DNA of 64,000 nucleotides from Aureobasidium sp. EXF-3400 (GCA_024195585.1 SWBL01000157.1:46082-110081), one strand, 5' to 3'; positions 41,641 through 55,957 are shown, counted from the stretch's first letter. Notes: generated from the sequence alone by a model not told the origin. A program made the numbers and translations.

Positions 41641-42906
41641 CTTGGAGGCCGGACAGGAAAGTCGGGCTTTTCAGTCCCGCCGATGGAGCTGAGAAGGAGG
41701 ATGGCTGTCGGAGCCGAGATGGAGAATGATGGAAATCGAACAAACAGAAGCGGCCGTCGTTCAGTGAATGTTATAGATGAGTAGACAAGCGGATGCTGGA
41801 TTGTATTTGATCTTGATCCTTGATGGGTTGATATGAGAGAGGGACGCGTTCGAGCGAGGGTGAGAGGGAGGAAGTGAGGGAAGGTGACAGGGAGAGGGAA
41901 GGGAAGAAGGCGCGAGGGGAGGAGTCTTACGCCTCCAATGCACTACTTGAAGTAGTCTTTTCCACGGTCCTACTCGAGCACCGCGTAGAGTGAGATTGAT
42001 TTGCAGAACAGAGTACGAACCTCCAGCGGTACGCACACCACTCGAGAACCCTCCATCATAACTGGCATGCCCTTCATGTATCTACTTTCGCGCCCAGAGA
42101 AAATCCCCAGCCGAATTGGAAAACGGGTTGTCTTTGTTTCTTGTGGTAGCCTGACGATATTGTAAGCTCGTCGACTTCATGGTATTGACACAATCGAGAT
42201 ATATTTCCAAGGCATCCAAGGCCCTCTGGAAGTGACGATGACTGACGTCCTACACGCTCCGAACTCCATTGCCAATGTCGTTTCATAAGATGCAGCAAGG
42301 ACAAAGTCTGGTGTTCACTACCATGGTAAGCTCAAGTCCATGTGACACGACTACGGCACACCTCTGGTCAAGTGCCTCAGGTTCTTCGGCCTCTCACATC
42401 TGGATGCTCCGACCGCAAGGGACGTGGTGCTGACTGCTCAGACATCCAACAATTTTGCCTAACGCCTGATGTATGGTTGCATCTGATGGAGACACAGTGC
42501 ATATCTATAGCTACCCCTGAAACACACTTGTTGCATACGGTAACGCTCCCAAGATGAAACACACATAGGCAGAGTCGGAGCTATCGATATACACAGTTGT
42601 GTTCAGCGGTATGGTCATACATTGTAGAGAGCCATGGGTTCTATGGCTGTCAGTGGGTGATCCTCGTTCACGGAGAACTGTGCCTTTGTCAGTGAACTGT
42701 ATTCAATATGATGTGGGGCCCAGCATGTCACAACGATCCGAAAAGAACAGCAGAAAAGTCGAACTCGAATGATAAGAAAACATTTGCGATACCGCTAACC
42801 CACATTTAAGAAACACCAATGCAATGCAAAAATCTAAAAGTACAAAAGTGTTCAAGAGATATGAACATCTACCACCAGTGATGCCCGCTCAGAGCTATAC
42901 CGGCAT
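41641..42906. other. Intergenic with retroelement-like debris
   Basis: No intact gene. The left part is a purine-rich plus-strand tract (41830-41930) in the promoter of the C2H2 gene. The middle (about 42070-42480) has fragments resembling Copia Gag-Pol (separate entry). The right part is the 3' flank of the dynein gene. Confidence 0.55.
42070..42480 (+). mobile_element. Probable relic of a Copia-like Gag-Pol region
   Basis: The plus-strand frame 42181-42288 reads ...IEIYFQGIQGPLEVTM followed by TDVLHAPNSIANVVS and a stop. This is the pattern of the protease/GAG-pre-integrase junction of fungal Copia proteins (VLHAPxxxxN(I/V)(I/V)). Flanking frames are broken by stops and no LTRs, reverse transcriptase or integrase motif is visible. 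It could instead be a relic of the related fungal domesticated Gag-like genes. Confidence 0.4.
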
Positions 42907-45900
42907 CTACTGCACTTCCACCACCTCAGCAGCTTCCGCCATGACTGCTTCACCCTCATCCAACACTTCCATAACACGGCGCAGTCCCTCACACATCTCA
43001 TCCGCATGCGCAACAAGCAACAACTTCTCAGCATTAGCCTCAAGACCAAGGTAAGTGGGAGGCTCACGCTCAGGAAGTCCCTTGATCCATGCTTCGAAGT
43101 CTCTCTTCGTGGTACCATTAGGCACTGTGAGACCCTGCTGGAGAGCAAAGTTTTCGTCAAAGGCAGCGGGGGTAAGCACAGAAGATACCAATTGCGACAA
43201 GACTGAGAAGTCAGAGGCGCTGTCGATCTTGCCGCCGTATGTTTCGGTAACCATGATACGCAACAAAGACCAAGGAATGGAGTTGGGTGCAATGTTGGAG
43301 CGGTTACCGGCGACGGTGGTCATCCAGGTATCGATGATGAAGATCGAGCATTCGAAGTCGCTGTCGTTAAACTCCCAGAAGCCGCTCCAACCAAGGCGAG
43401 GAGCATATCTGAGACGCTCTTGAACCACAGCGTGCAAGAAGGCAAGCAAGAAGTACACTCTGGCCTTCTCAACAGGTTGTTGGGATCCGGCTTCCTTGAG
43501 CGAGGCCATCGAATCGCGCATATTGGCTCTGATACCGGCAGGCTGTTCGTAACTCAACACTCTCGATGCTCTCAGCAGGTTGACAGGGATCTTGGGAGAG
43601 CTCTCCATCGACAGGAAAAGCCTGAAGTCAGGGTGAGGCTTGAGACTATCAATTCTCTTTTCCAGGTTTTGCAGCCAGTGGGCAGCCAAGTGCACGTTCT
43701 TCACCATAACCCACGAGCCAGTTGCTGCAGCATTAGCAAGAGCGGCATCGGCATTGGCCAGTGACTCGTTGGAGCCCATAGCGACGTTCGCACAACGGGA
43801 AGCTGTGCGCTCAACAAGTTGGTCGACCTTGTAACTTGCATCGAAGCCAGGTGACGAGGAAAGTGCGATGGGCGTGTGAGCTGTGACTTCCTTGACAATA
43901 CGACTGAGGTCATCACTGACGTCAAGCATCGCGGCGCCAAAGAGAGATGTTATGAACACTTCGGCAGCAGGGACAAGACGATCAACACGTAAGATCTTGA
44001 TGAGCAAGAGGTTAAGAAGTCTTCGGTCAAGCTCGTTGTCTGTCTCTCCAAGCACAGGCACGTTCTTCTCGGGGAATTCAGCTGAAAAGAAAATGCTCCA
44101 CTCATCTTCAGACACCTGGCTGAGACCATCCTTGAATTGCTTGATGGATGAAGCACGGGTCATGGCTTCGTCTCTGAGTTCGGGGTTGGTCGACAAGTCG
44201 ACACCCTTCAAATCCTCGTCCAACACCTTGTCAATCAAGGATTTGTCCATCTTCAGAGGCGAGGCTTGTGCGAGGAGCATAGCGAATGTGATGCGATCCT
44301 TCTGCAGCAGTGTGAGGGCAGTACTGCGATAAGTGCTGATGAAAATCTCCTTGATGATGGAATCAACTCTGTTCTCATGACTTCCGACGGGTTTGTTCTT
44401 GGAATCGCGGAGCACAGCGTGGAAGATATCCACAAAGTATTGTAACGAGAATTGGTAGAAGTGGTTGATATGGTGCAACTGGTCGAGCACAGCAAAGATG
44501 GCAGAACACGACTGTGCAATGACATCGTAAGACATGGTAATACGTTCTACCTCTGTCATGACACCATCGGTCTCGGCGGCCTTGATTGCAATCTCACTAG
44601 CTTCCTTCTTGAGTGTCTCGAGTGTTTGAATGACTTTGTCATCGTCAAGAATATTGCCTTGAGACTCGTTGAGAGCACGAAGAAGCTGCTTCTCAAGATG
44701 ACGAAGACGCAATCTGAACTCGCCTTGAGTCTTGACAAGGTTGGTGCGTCTTTCATCAACATCAGGGCGCTCAGACTTGAGGACATCGTTGAGAGCTTGG
44801 GTGCGCAGACTGCTTTGAGTAACCGTGAAATTAACGAAAGTGGTTCTACTGCAGATGTCTGGTGCAAACGTTGCCGAAGGGTCTCTGGTTGTGAGATAGA
44901 GACGGAATGCAGGTGAGAAGTCGATCTCCTGCCTTCCGAGTTGGATAAGAACACGACCACCAGTCTTTTGGTACTCCTTGTTGAGAACGTGGTTGAGAAT
45001 AGGATCCAAATGCTCGGCATCCTGGATGAGGATAGGGTTACCGAAACGCAGCGAACTCTCCAATTGCTTGGTGAATGAGCTGTCGAGGAAGCTTGTGACG
45101 GTCAATCTACGATCCTTGCACTCGTTCTGTAAGAACTCAACAGTACGACCTGAGGGATCGATGATGAGAGGATATCTGTTGAAACGTTGAAGCATGATAG
45201 CGTTCTCTGTACAGAGATCGTCAACAGGCAACGAGTTTTGTTGCCATTGCAATCTGTCATCTGCAGTAGAGAGGTACTCAGCCATAGGGTTATGCGGCTT
45301 GTGATGGATGCTGGAAGCTGCGAGTTGGAATGCCCAGTCTTCAAGCATAGCCTTGCGGTACTGCTGATCGTAGAGACCACCATAGGCGAGGAAAGCAGCG
45401 GCAAGGAAGACATCACCAACAATAGTGTCCATCTGTGCGTCGAAAGACTTGCTGGTCTGGTCCCATCTTTCACGTTCGGAAGACAGGTTTGTGATCAATT
45501 TCGAACTGCGGTCCACCTTGCTTTGAACACGAGCCATCTCGCTCTTGATTGCTTCGACCTGACTGACGAGAGCAGCGTACTCGGTCTTGTAGGTAGCAAT
45601 GTTGTTGTCGAGCTTCTTGATTTCGGAAAAGATGGCCTGAGCGTTAGCCTTGGTTTGAAGGGCCTCTTCCTCGAGTTGGGCGACCTCCTCTCTGAGCGGA
45701 CCAATGCGGTCAAGAATGGCGGAGTAATTGACTTGGGCTTCAACCCATTGGACGAGAGGACCACAAGCCTTACTGGCACGGTTGACACGCTCGAAGCTAA
45801 AGTCATCCTTGGACAGGAACTCTCTCTGCATCTTGGTACGAAGACTGCCAGTCATCTGTCTCTCGTTGTCGTAGTTGACAATACTGGCAATGAAGTCGTC

Positions 45901-48900
45901 GCGTCGGACAATCGATACGATAGTCTTCCAGTCGGGTGCCTTGTGGCCGAGCAAAGTGCAAACAGACTCGAGTGCGAGCTTGACACCCGAAGGAGGGTTC
46001 TGCATAGAACGGACTTCGGTCAGATGTTGTTTCTTGATGTTGCTGACACTCTTCTGGGCTTCGACGACGGCAGGCTCGGCCTGAGCCAAATCTTGAAGAA
46101 CTACTTCTCGTCTCTCCGCAACGATTCTCTCTTGTTCGACCAACGCATTCTGGACCTCAAGCGATGCAGCACGGCGAGTCTCAGCCTCACGTTGATCAGC
46201 AATCATACGTTGCAGCTTCTCATTGGCTTCGGCATCCTTTGTTTGCAACTCGATGTTCTTCTCGGTCAGACTCTTTGACATGGTAGAGACTTGAACGGTG
46301 GTCTCGTGTAACTTGTCCAGACCAATGTTGAGATGACGCTGCTGTTCTTCCAAGTCATCACGTTTCTCGTTGTAGAGCTTGACGAATTGGTTCAAGAAAT
46401 CAAGGAAGTGGCGGGGAGTGAGATAAGTTGTCTTGTTCTGTTGACGAAGAAGTCTGCCATTGAACTTGTGCATGGAGTGATGGACATGTACCATGGAGTT
46501 GACCACAGCATCACGGTGAGAGGCAGGAAGTTGAAGTTGACGGAACGCGACAGGGATACTGTCTGGCGAGGCATAAGATGCTCGGTCAAGATCAACCGAT
46601 TGAGTAAGCTCGTAACCAACTTGGAAGAGTGCTTGGTCAGACCAGTCACCGAACCAGTTGAGTACGCATCTGTTGAACAAAGCAGGACTGGTAGCTGCCT
46701 TTGATGACAAGCCTTCGGTAGGAGGGTTCATAGTGAAGACAACGTGCAAGTTCTGCACAATCTGCTGCGTGAACCACTTGTATAACTCTTCTTGAGAGTC
46801 TAGAAGCTGACCCTTACTCTGGGCAGCTTCCTTGCAGGCAGTCATGAGAGAAGCAAACTCATCGCCCTCAAAGAGTCCAGGAACCTCACCGTTGGCGAGA
46901 AGAGTGTTCATACGTTCCAGGAAGCCAGAGTCGAGAACGTTTGACTCGTCCATGATGAAACAAATCTTTTCACCCTTGACACCACATCTTCTGAGGACGT
47001 TTCTGAGATCGTCATCAAAGTCCTCGGCCGTGTATCTGCCATGAACCTTGATTTGGAACACTTTGAGACCACTCGACCAAGCGACGAAGCGAGATAATGT
47101 AGTCTTACCACTTCCGCTGACACCAATGAGAATAAGATGTCCTTGAGTCTGTCTGAAGACTCTATCAATGCGAAGGATATGGTCGAGAACGTCATTGAAG
47201 AGAATGAGAGGTACGTCAAGCTCTTCTTCGCAGAACTGGCGGAGACGGATGCGCAGGTAATCACGAAGCTGCTCACGATCGACAGGCTCGTAGTGCTTCG
47301 ACATCCAGGTAGAATACAGGATGGGTCGTTGCAGAGCAGTGACTTCATCAACATTGGGGAAGTGCTCAAGCGCGATTCTGTTGACTGCTTCTTCAGTCCA
47401 TTGCCTTTCGTCTTCGGCGATCAATCTGTCTGAGAAGAGACGCAAGGCTTCGTGAGCCCAGATCCTGACTAGACCTTCTAGACTTAGAACTTCAAGAGGT
47501 TTGATAGCTTCGTACACAGCACGTACCCAGCGAGTCAGCTCACGAGGCGAGTAGACATAGTGGGGCTGGATATCTGCAGTGAAACGCTTTTGCGACTCGG
47601 AGTAGAGCTGGATCATAGCTCTTGTCAGGGCGTCTGAGTAACCACGCAGCGAAGGAATGATCTTGAGAACAGCACTGTTGAACGTGCCGTAGATTTGAGT
47701 CAGAGACAGCTCACCAGGGTAATCGACCATGATGAGTGGAGCATGTCTCAAGAACCTCAGACCGAGTGGGGTACGACCAGCATCAGTAGGAGGGTTACAA
47801 GCACCAACAAACTGGATACGCTCAAGGCTAACCCATGTCTTGGTAGCTGTACGCCAGAATCCACCATGTTCCACCATCTGGCGGAGGAACGAGATAACTC
47901 TTTGAGTGCCATACTTGTCGGGAGCAGGCAAGTTGATCTCGTCGCAGAACAATACAAGCCAGCGACCAATTTGTGTAGGTGCAAGAGTGGTGCCGTTGAG
48001 CGTCTTTTTGTACTCACAGTACTGTTCAAGTGTCTTTACGAGAAGCTCAGGGGTTGTAGCGCTCGAGAAGTTGAGGCCGACGACCTCGAGAGTAGGTAGC
48101 TTCCTGAGAGCGCTGAAGAGGGTCATTGTCTTACCGGATCCGGGGGGACCGCAAAGCAAGAGGGGCTTGTGCTCGGCAAGCCAAGAGTAGAGTACGTCTT
48201 CGTGACGTACAGTGTCCACGGTTGGAATGACAACGTCGGTTTGCGTGATGGAGTGAGTGTTGACCTCAATCGAAGGAACCTGGTTTTGCCATGGTATCCA
48301 TTGCGATTCGGGAAGAACTGCATCGTAGTCGATCATCGAGCCCTGGTCTACCAAGGGCGGCAGGTCGATAGAAGCAAGGCTGGCAACATAATCGCCGAAG
48401 ATCTTGCGATCGGTCAGAGGACAATCTCCAACGAAGGACCAGATGATGGCGAGGACAAGCTTCTTGGACATGAACGACTCAATCTGTTCGAGCTCGAGAG
48501 GGAAGTCGGGATGTTGTACGTTATACTCGATGATTGATCTGCAGGCCTTACGAAGGAGAGAGAACAAGGTGGTAAGGGCTCTGATCTCTGTGAACTCCAT
48601 GATATGGTTGTAACCCTTAGCTTCATTAAGAGCTTGAGCACAGAAATTGTTAGAAGCAAGGCGTTCTTGTAGTAAATCAGCGACTTGGTTCTGTACGGCT
48701 TCCACAGCAGCAGCAGTCTGGGTAGTAAGGATCGAGTCTTCATCGAGGTCATCAAAGCTGGCGCTGCGCAGCTCGGCAAGATGGTTCGAGATCATCAGCT
48801 CAGTAGTCACAGTATCGTCGCTGAACCAGACCATACCGCAACGACTGACAGTAGCAAGGGTGGCATACTTGAGTGTCTCGACTTCGAACATGATGCGGAC

Positions 48901-51900
48901 ATTTGCAGGAAGATTGAGGCGCTCACCGTTTGGCAAAGTAAGCAGTTTGTTGTCATCAAGAACACTGTTCAGGTTCTCGACCCACTCTGGATCAACATCA
49001 CCGTCAAAGATAATCCAGTGGCGCTTGCTATCTTCACCTCTCAGGTTGTCAACGATTTTTCGAAGGATGCTGGTGAAAAGACCATCGGTCCACTCGCGGG
49101 TAGTCGCATCAAGGGTACCGTAAAGGCTCTCCTTCGACATGACCTTGGGATCGATAATGTGACAGATCCCTTCAATGCCGTCGACACGTTGCAGGGCAGC
49201 GAGCAAAGTCTTCCAGGCAGTGGATTTACCAGTGCCTGAGCTACCAACGGTCATGACACCGTGATGAATGTTCTGGATCTGGTAAAGCTGGAGAACCTTG
49301 GTCATCCATGAATCGGTCGCGATCAGCTTATTCTCAGCAGCGATATCTGTGATTGCCTTTTTGAGGTCCGCCAGTTCGGCCGGCACATACTGTACGCCGG
49401 GGAACACTTCATCCTCGACTTGGCGCATAATGTCGACGTCGGGTCGCACAAGCTTGGGTGCAATGGTCTCGCGGAGACTCTGTACGATAATTTGAGGCTC
49501 AACAATCTCTTCGGGGAGTGTCTCACCTGCATGGTCCACGAGGCGTGATCGCTTCAGGCCACCAGAGCTAACAAGAACACTCTTCAAAGCACGGAGACCG
49601 AAGTCGTAGTGGGGCTGGTTCGAAAGGCTAGCACCGCAGCGGTCGAAGAAAGGAACGACTTGTCTTGAGAGAGGCTTCGCTTGCGAGAAACCTTGAGAAT
49701 AAAGCATGACTTCGGCGATCAACTCCTTGTCAGGCTTGGACATGGCAACACTACGGAACAGCTTCTTCAAGTTGTCGGGCAGGTTCGAACGACCTGCGTA
49801 ACCAGGATTCATGGTGATGAATAGACCAGTGTTCTGATGCACGATAAGTTGACGTCCGATGAGCTCGATCTGTGCCTTCTGTTCGCTAGTGCTCTTGCGT
49901 AGACCAAGCTGAATGTTCTGAATCTGCTGCGAGACAGCAGACAAGATACGCTCTTCCAGTCTGTTGAACTCATCGAAACATCCCCAAGCGCCGACTTGTG
50001 AGATACCGAGGAAAATTCTGCCCATGGCTTGGTAGTCGAAAGTGTCGTCGCAGTTGAAGACCAGGGTAAAGCGACCGAGCTGGACACCTAGAGCCTTGAC
50101 TGATTCGGTCTTACCAGTACCTGCGGGTCCGTATGGCGAACCACCAAGTCTCTGACACAGAGCTTGTGTAAGAGTAAGGAAACAGCGATCTGTCAAAGGA
50201 GTGCGCACAAGGCGGTCAGGTATACCAAGATATTCGAAGCCATACGCAAGAACGGCATTTGCCATCTTGATCTGGACGCGGTCTAGCAGTTCGGCTTCAG
50301 GCTGGTACTCGTAGCGCATCGATAAGAGCCAGAGGTGGTGGGTAGGAGAGTCAGCACCAGCATTGACGAGCTTTTCCACGGTGTCTCTTTGGTGTACAAA
50401 TTCAGTGATGAGATGTTCACACTTCTTTCGGTAGAGAGCATCCAGATCACCCAAAACTGAAGCGGCGAGGAGACGCAATACCTCAACCAGACGATCAAAC
50501 AGTTGTGGCAATGAAGCACCGCCTTCGCTGAGCGCTGTACCGACCCACTTTGTCCAACAGGCTTGGGTAGCAAGTACAACGATTTGACCAGGATAATTGT
50601 TGATGAAAGCCTCCAAAGCAGAACCATCAATGTTGTCTTGACCAGCAAGCTCATCAAAGGCAGAGTATGCGTCTGTGAAAGATTCTGCAAGAGTCTCTTT
50701 CATGTTTGTCTCAAGTGCGCCTAGCCACTCATTGACTCTAGGTGTCTTAGCAAGGGAAACGATCTTCTTAAGCATGACCGTCTCTCCCTCCCGTGATGTG
50801 ATGCCGGTGATGCTGGCTTCTTCATCGGTAACAACGCCAGATATACCAGCAAACATCTTTTTCAGGTGCTTAGCAATACGCAAAGTGTCGTTGCTGTTGC
50901 CAATGATCTCGAGTAAGTCTTCGTCGCCAACGAAGTAGAAACGAGGGAATGACACTCTCTCACGTTCGAGATACTCTCCGAGAGCTTTCTGGATTCTGTT
51001 CAGCTGATCGGCGAGACGCTCCAATGATTTTTGCACACCAGGAATATTGAGTACGTCGAGGACTAAAGGTGATTTGTAAACCTTCTTCAGCACAGCCAAG
51101 AACTCGGTATTGATGTTGTTGAAGCGGTTGGATTCCATTGGAAGAAGGGTCTTGATGTCGACGTTGCCGGTGAAGACACCTTCCAGGTAGACCCACTGGC
51201 GCTGGACGTCAATCCATACATCGAACAGAAGGTGAACACGATTGAGACGCTCTTCCCATGTAGATGCATCCTCCTCAAAGACTTTGTAATAGGGCGAGTG
51301 ACGCATCGCTTGCAGGGAGTTGAGGTGTTCACTGCACTTGGCAAAGAGGTCGTCCCAGCCACGAATGAGCCTGCAACGGTTTTGGTAGTTCACCAGCTCC
51401 AGTGTGTAGTTCTGCCATGTATCCTTGACTTGACGCAAGAACTCTTCAAGAGCCATTTCACCTTGAGCTTGAGTGATTACATCTCTGATGATGACCTCAC
51501 TGGGACCAAGTTGCAAGTCCCAAATGTCGCCCAATGTCATTGAGATAGATGAATAGCGCTGAGATGGCTTGAGAGCCTTGAAAATCTTGATCCAGTGTCT
51601 TTCCTTGACGGCATCTGATCTCAAATCTGAAAGAATTGGATTGACCTTGAGAAGGTTACGAAGCACCCCGAGGACATGCTCGAAGGCTGCGTATTGACGC
51701 ATCCTACTAGGCATTTCCTTGGTCATCTGGATGAGCTTTTCTAGGGATTGACGAAGCTTTCTGGGCTGGATGCTAGACCACAGCTGTTCGCGAAGCTCGT
51801 TGAGTCCATCCCACACCATCTTCAGATTTGCCCACACAGACTTGAAATCTTGCACTTCCTCCAGAAGCGAGACAAGACCATAGTCGGCACTAGGCGGCAG

Positions 51901-54900
51901 GTTGAGTGCTTCCTTGGCTTTGGCGACCATCTCAGACTGCTCGTTCAACTGCGCAAATCCGGTTTCAAATTCAGCCAGGGTTGAGACTGCTTCCTCGGGT
52001 GGGATAGTGCCAGATACAGGCTTGCTGTCGTTCCAAGAAGAGGTCATCTCGGCGATGCGTCCAGCCACAACTCTGTCTTCTGCGACAATCTTGGCCTTGA
52101 GGGCATCGGTTTGGTCTTCGATGACCTTGCTCTTGCGGTCGAGGACCTGATTGAGTGCAGTCCATTCACCATCAATTTGTTCGACATATAGCCAGTCGGT
52201 AGGGAACTGATATCTCTGTCGGATGAGAGTCTTTTGTCCGTCACGGAAAGTGTTGATCTCCGGCTCCCACGCCTTGACCTTACGTTTGCATTGCTGTACG
52301 GTGGTGATGAACGTCACAGCTTGAGCAGTAGAACTGGCCTCCAACGATTGTCCTTCCAGCTCCTGTCTGGCCTTCTGAAGTGCGGCGAACACTTCAGACA
52401 TACGGTTGCCTAGTCTCTGAGCGAATTGTGTACGCAACTCGTGTTGCCACTGGTCGTACTTGGCGTTGACTTTGAGTTGTACCTGCTCGTACTCGATTGT
52501 GAGATGGTCAAATGAGCGTGTAGTCTCGGTAGTGTCGAAGGTCTCGCGCTTCTTACGGATTTCGAGTAGAAGTTGCAACCACATTGCGAGATCTTCACCA
52601 AGGTACTCATACACCTGCTCAGATTGCAGATCCCACAGAGATTGGAACTGGAGCCATTGGTCTACATATCCACCAATGATGGAGATCTTGTCTTCCACTG
52701 CGTTGTAGGCATTTGACAGAGGATCAACGCACAGTAATGGCAGGTCGGAGAAAGTGGCAGCGACAGTATCTTGGTTGAAACCAAGGGCAAGTTCAAATCT
52801 TTCGGCCTGGATCTTTGGCAGACTGCAGACGATGCTGAGCCAGTCATGAAGATGCTGGAGCCAAGTAGCTCGTGCACTTTCAAGCGGAGGATCAAGATAA
52901 ATCGACTGGTTTCGCATAGCCATCTCGTGCATGCAAGGCTCGAAGTGGGGTACATCGCGGTCTTGCTCTGCGTCTTCCGTGTCGTCATCATCATCCTTCA
53001 GTGCAGCGAAGATAGCAATCCATTGCCCTAAAGCGTGTTGTAAGCGAGACAACAAGACAAGTTGGATCTTCTTATTTGTTTCAGCAACCCACAAGGAGAG
53101 GTTGGAGAAGTTTTTCAAGTTCAGCTGGTCGACAGACTTCTGAATAATGTCAATCTGTTGTCTGAATGCTTCTTGGGTGTAAGGGCATGTGTCAAGCTCG
53201 GTTAGCGCAGCTTGAACGGCAATATTGATTGAGGATAACAACGACGTCTTTTCTTGCAGATCGCGAATCGCTTTGGCGAAATCTCTGATGAACTTGACAT
53301 GCTTGCTCTCCGTATGATCCGAGGAACCGGTTGGCATCTGACGAACGTTGACTTCGTAAGCACCAGACAAGCTGTCCCACTTGAGAGGTGTACCCTTTGC
53401 AATGAGGCCTTGCACCTCACTTCGAACACCATTGACGAGCATCGAGACCTCAGGCATACTGTCAATCGTGTTGATAGTTTGAGCATAGGTATTGACACTC
53501 TCCATCAAGCTGACGGCGTAAGGGTAGACACGTCTTGCTTCCTTTGAAGTGTTGTTGATGGCGTGAGGAATGGTGAACTTCTGCCATTGCAGGTTGCGAA
53601 CTTCCTTGAAAAGGGTAATGACTTGGGCGTCGAAGCTTACGCTCAATTCAAGAATGTTACCACTGGCACGGTTGCGGCTGATAGCAAACAACCGGCCAGA
53701 GACCGAGAGTTGTCGACGGTTGACATCTCGTAGCCACTCATCAAACACAGGCTTGACATCGAGCTTCTTTCTGAACATGTTGCTCTCAGTCTGAAGTTTC
53801 TGACCTTCGACATGAAGAGCCCAGTCCTTACCAAGAACGTCCTCAACTTTACTCATATAGGCGTTCAGTTGTCTCTCTATTTGGCGTGTACGAATAATGG
53901 CACCAGAGACAGGTGGCAGGTCACGAAGCTGAGCCATGGCATGTGTCTCAGTATGACCATACGGGTGCATAAAACGCTCTTGCAGTGCTGAAATGTCGTT
54001 CTTGACATTCCCGATCAGCTGTGTCTGATACTCAGAAATGGCAGATCGAATCTTGGGTCGAACAAAGAGAGCATTGAACTTTGAGAAGACACGGAACATC
54101 TCGTTAGAGTTCTTGGCAAGTGCTAGACGGTCTCTCAAGCGAGCAATGATCGAATTCTCAACGCGTGCTGTGCGTTCATTGTATGTGGCTTCGGCACGCA
54201 CCCAAATGCGAGTGCCCTCTTCAGAAACATCAAGAACATCCACATCCTTCAGGACAGAATACGCTTGGGAGATCTCATCGATAGCGTCGACGTCACCCAT
54301 CTCTTCGATAATGACGGGTCCAGAAACACCGTCGTTGTGAATGTTATCTTGATCCTCACCAAGAACGTTGGCGATGGTGTCTCGAAGCTGCTCGTGGTTG
54401 ACGCGGAAAGTGTTGATGTATCTTAAACGGTCCTTGGTCTGCTTGTGACGTGGGTCGATCTTGATGGGGATGAATTTCTCGCCTCTGCGTCTGATGACCT
54501 CTCTTGCAGCATTGGCGAATTCCTTGAAGTTTTCCTCCCAAATGTCCCAAATCTTATCTGTCGCAGCCATCAGGTTTTGGAACTCCTGGAAGTCGAGGTG
54601 CATCAGACTGCGACCGTGAAGCAGTTCGTGGAGCCTCGTATCCAAATCACCAGAGATGGCTTCGACCAAGGGCAAAGCACGGCGGATTGGATATGCACAC
54701 ACTCTCAGCTTCTTGTTGATATGCTGGAAGACCTGATCAAGCGCTTCTTGAATTTTGACCAAAGTAGCAGCGGCAAGCAGCTCTTCCAACGGAAGCTCGC
54801 GCATCAACTGATTGTATTTGGTCACTTTATCGGCAGCCTCTTTGAAACCAGTATCCGCGTGGAAACTGACAGCAGTAGCGTGACGTTTGGCCTGACTGAG

Positions 54901-55957
54901 CACGTCGAGGGACAGACGTACGGGATCGCTGTTTTGCTGACGTTCAATGCTGTCCAGAGCAGATTCCATAGACAACCAGAAATTCTTCTCCTGCATAGCC
55001 GTGCCAGTGCTCGGGTCGCGAGAGCGCTGAGTGCTCTCCTGGATAGCCTTGATCCAGCCATTTACGGCAGCCTGCAGGTTGTTCAGGAAGTGGGCGTCGG
55101 TGAGCAAAGATTGTGGCAGGTGTGCTGAGGTGGGTTTTTCGGCACGGGCGGCGGCTTCATCGACAGCGGCTTGAATTACGGGGTGTATAGGCAGATGCAG
55201 ATCGGGCACATCGATGTTCTGTTGTAAATTTCGCAGACTGAGTTCGAGCTCAGCGATCCTCCTCTTCGCTCCAGGAATACCAGTACGAGACTCGGCGTCT
55301 GTATGTTTAGTGTATGCATGATTCGATTCTTGGCTCTTTGTGCAGGCGTCGAAGTAGGGGGCCAAGGCAAAATGTACGAGAGAGTGGAGGGCTTCGAATG
55401 GCGAAGTGGAAGAGCCAGCGTTGGGATTCGTCGATAGAGATGCGCCTGCACCGGGCAGGTTGATTACTGACAGCTGGCTGCTGATGGGGACGGTTGGTAG
55501 AATGGGCACGGGTCGTTTGAGGATGGCAACGCATGATGCCGTCGACGGCGTGTAGGTGAGTTTCGAATCGAGAAGATAGGTAGATTGCGTCGAGACGACT
55601 AGAGGCAACAGTCAGCAAGGGGCGGTAGTTCAATGTGCAAGGCAGCTACTCACGAGCATCACCGTCACCCTGGATGCCATCTGCAGCGTCCAGGGCCTCT
55701 TGCTGGACGTATATGGCAACCTGGGCCTCAGAAGCGAACCTTTGGCATCGCGCAAGTGTTTCTGGCAAGTTTTCCTGGCTTAGGAAACTGTTGTTGGCCT
55801 GTAGCTCCTCTCTCGATGCGCCCAGAGTGACATGGAGGACGGATTCCAGGTATGAGATTATTAATTGTGGGTCGATGGTCGATGTGGCTGGCGGAGCTGG
55901 CGAAACAGGTCTTCCAATGGCCGCTCCATTCGTGGCCGGGACCAAAGGGTCCTCCAT
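42907..55957 (-). CDS. nudA: Cytoplasmic dynein 1 heavy chain (NudA/Ro-1/DYN1 type)
   Basis: 4331-aa minus-end microtubule motor for nuclear migration, spindle positioning and endosome transport in hyphae. Exons are 55957-55654 and 55598-42907; one 55-bp intron joins GDGDAL|VSTQS, then 12.7 kb is uninterrupted. The N-terminal 1300 residues are the tail for dimerisation and intermediate-chain binding. The linker is followed by the AAA ring: AAA1 P-loop [10 protein letters not shown] near residue 1922, AAA2 GSSGTGKST near 2219, AAA3 GPPGSGKT near 2583, AAA4 GVSGSGKTT near 2925. All four are intact. The AAA1 block has [14 protein letters not shown]. The stalk coiled coil and microtubule-binding domain lie at about 3150-3450, then AAA5, AAA6 and the C-terminal cap. 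The length fits fungal heavy chains (about 4300-4370). It matches cytoplasmic, not axonemal, dynein, as expected in a fungus without cilia. Confidence 0.97.

Noticed and set aside
45187..46278. 363-codon plus-strand open frame, and other long plus-strand frames such as 54445-55128
   Set aside because: They lie antisense to the dynein heavy chain exon, which is strongly homologous throughout. The antisense proteins show no domains, so they are codon-bias shadows.
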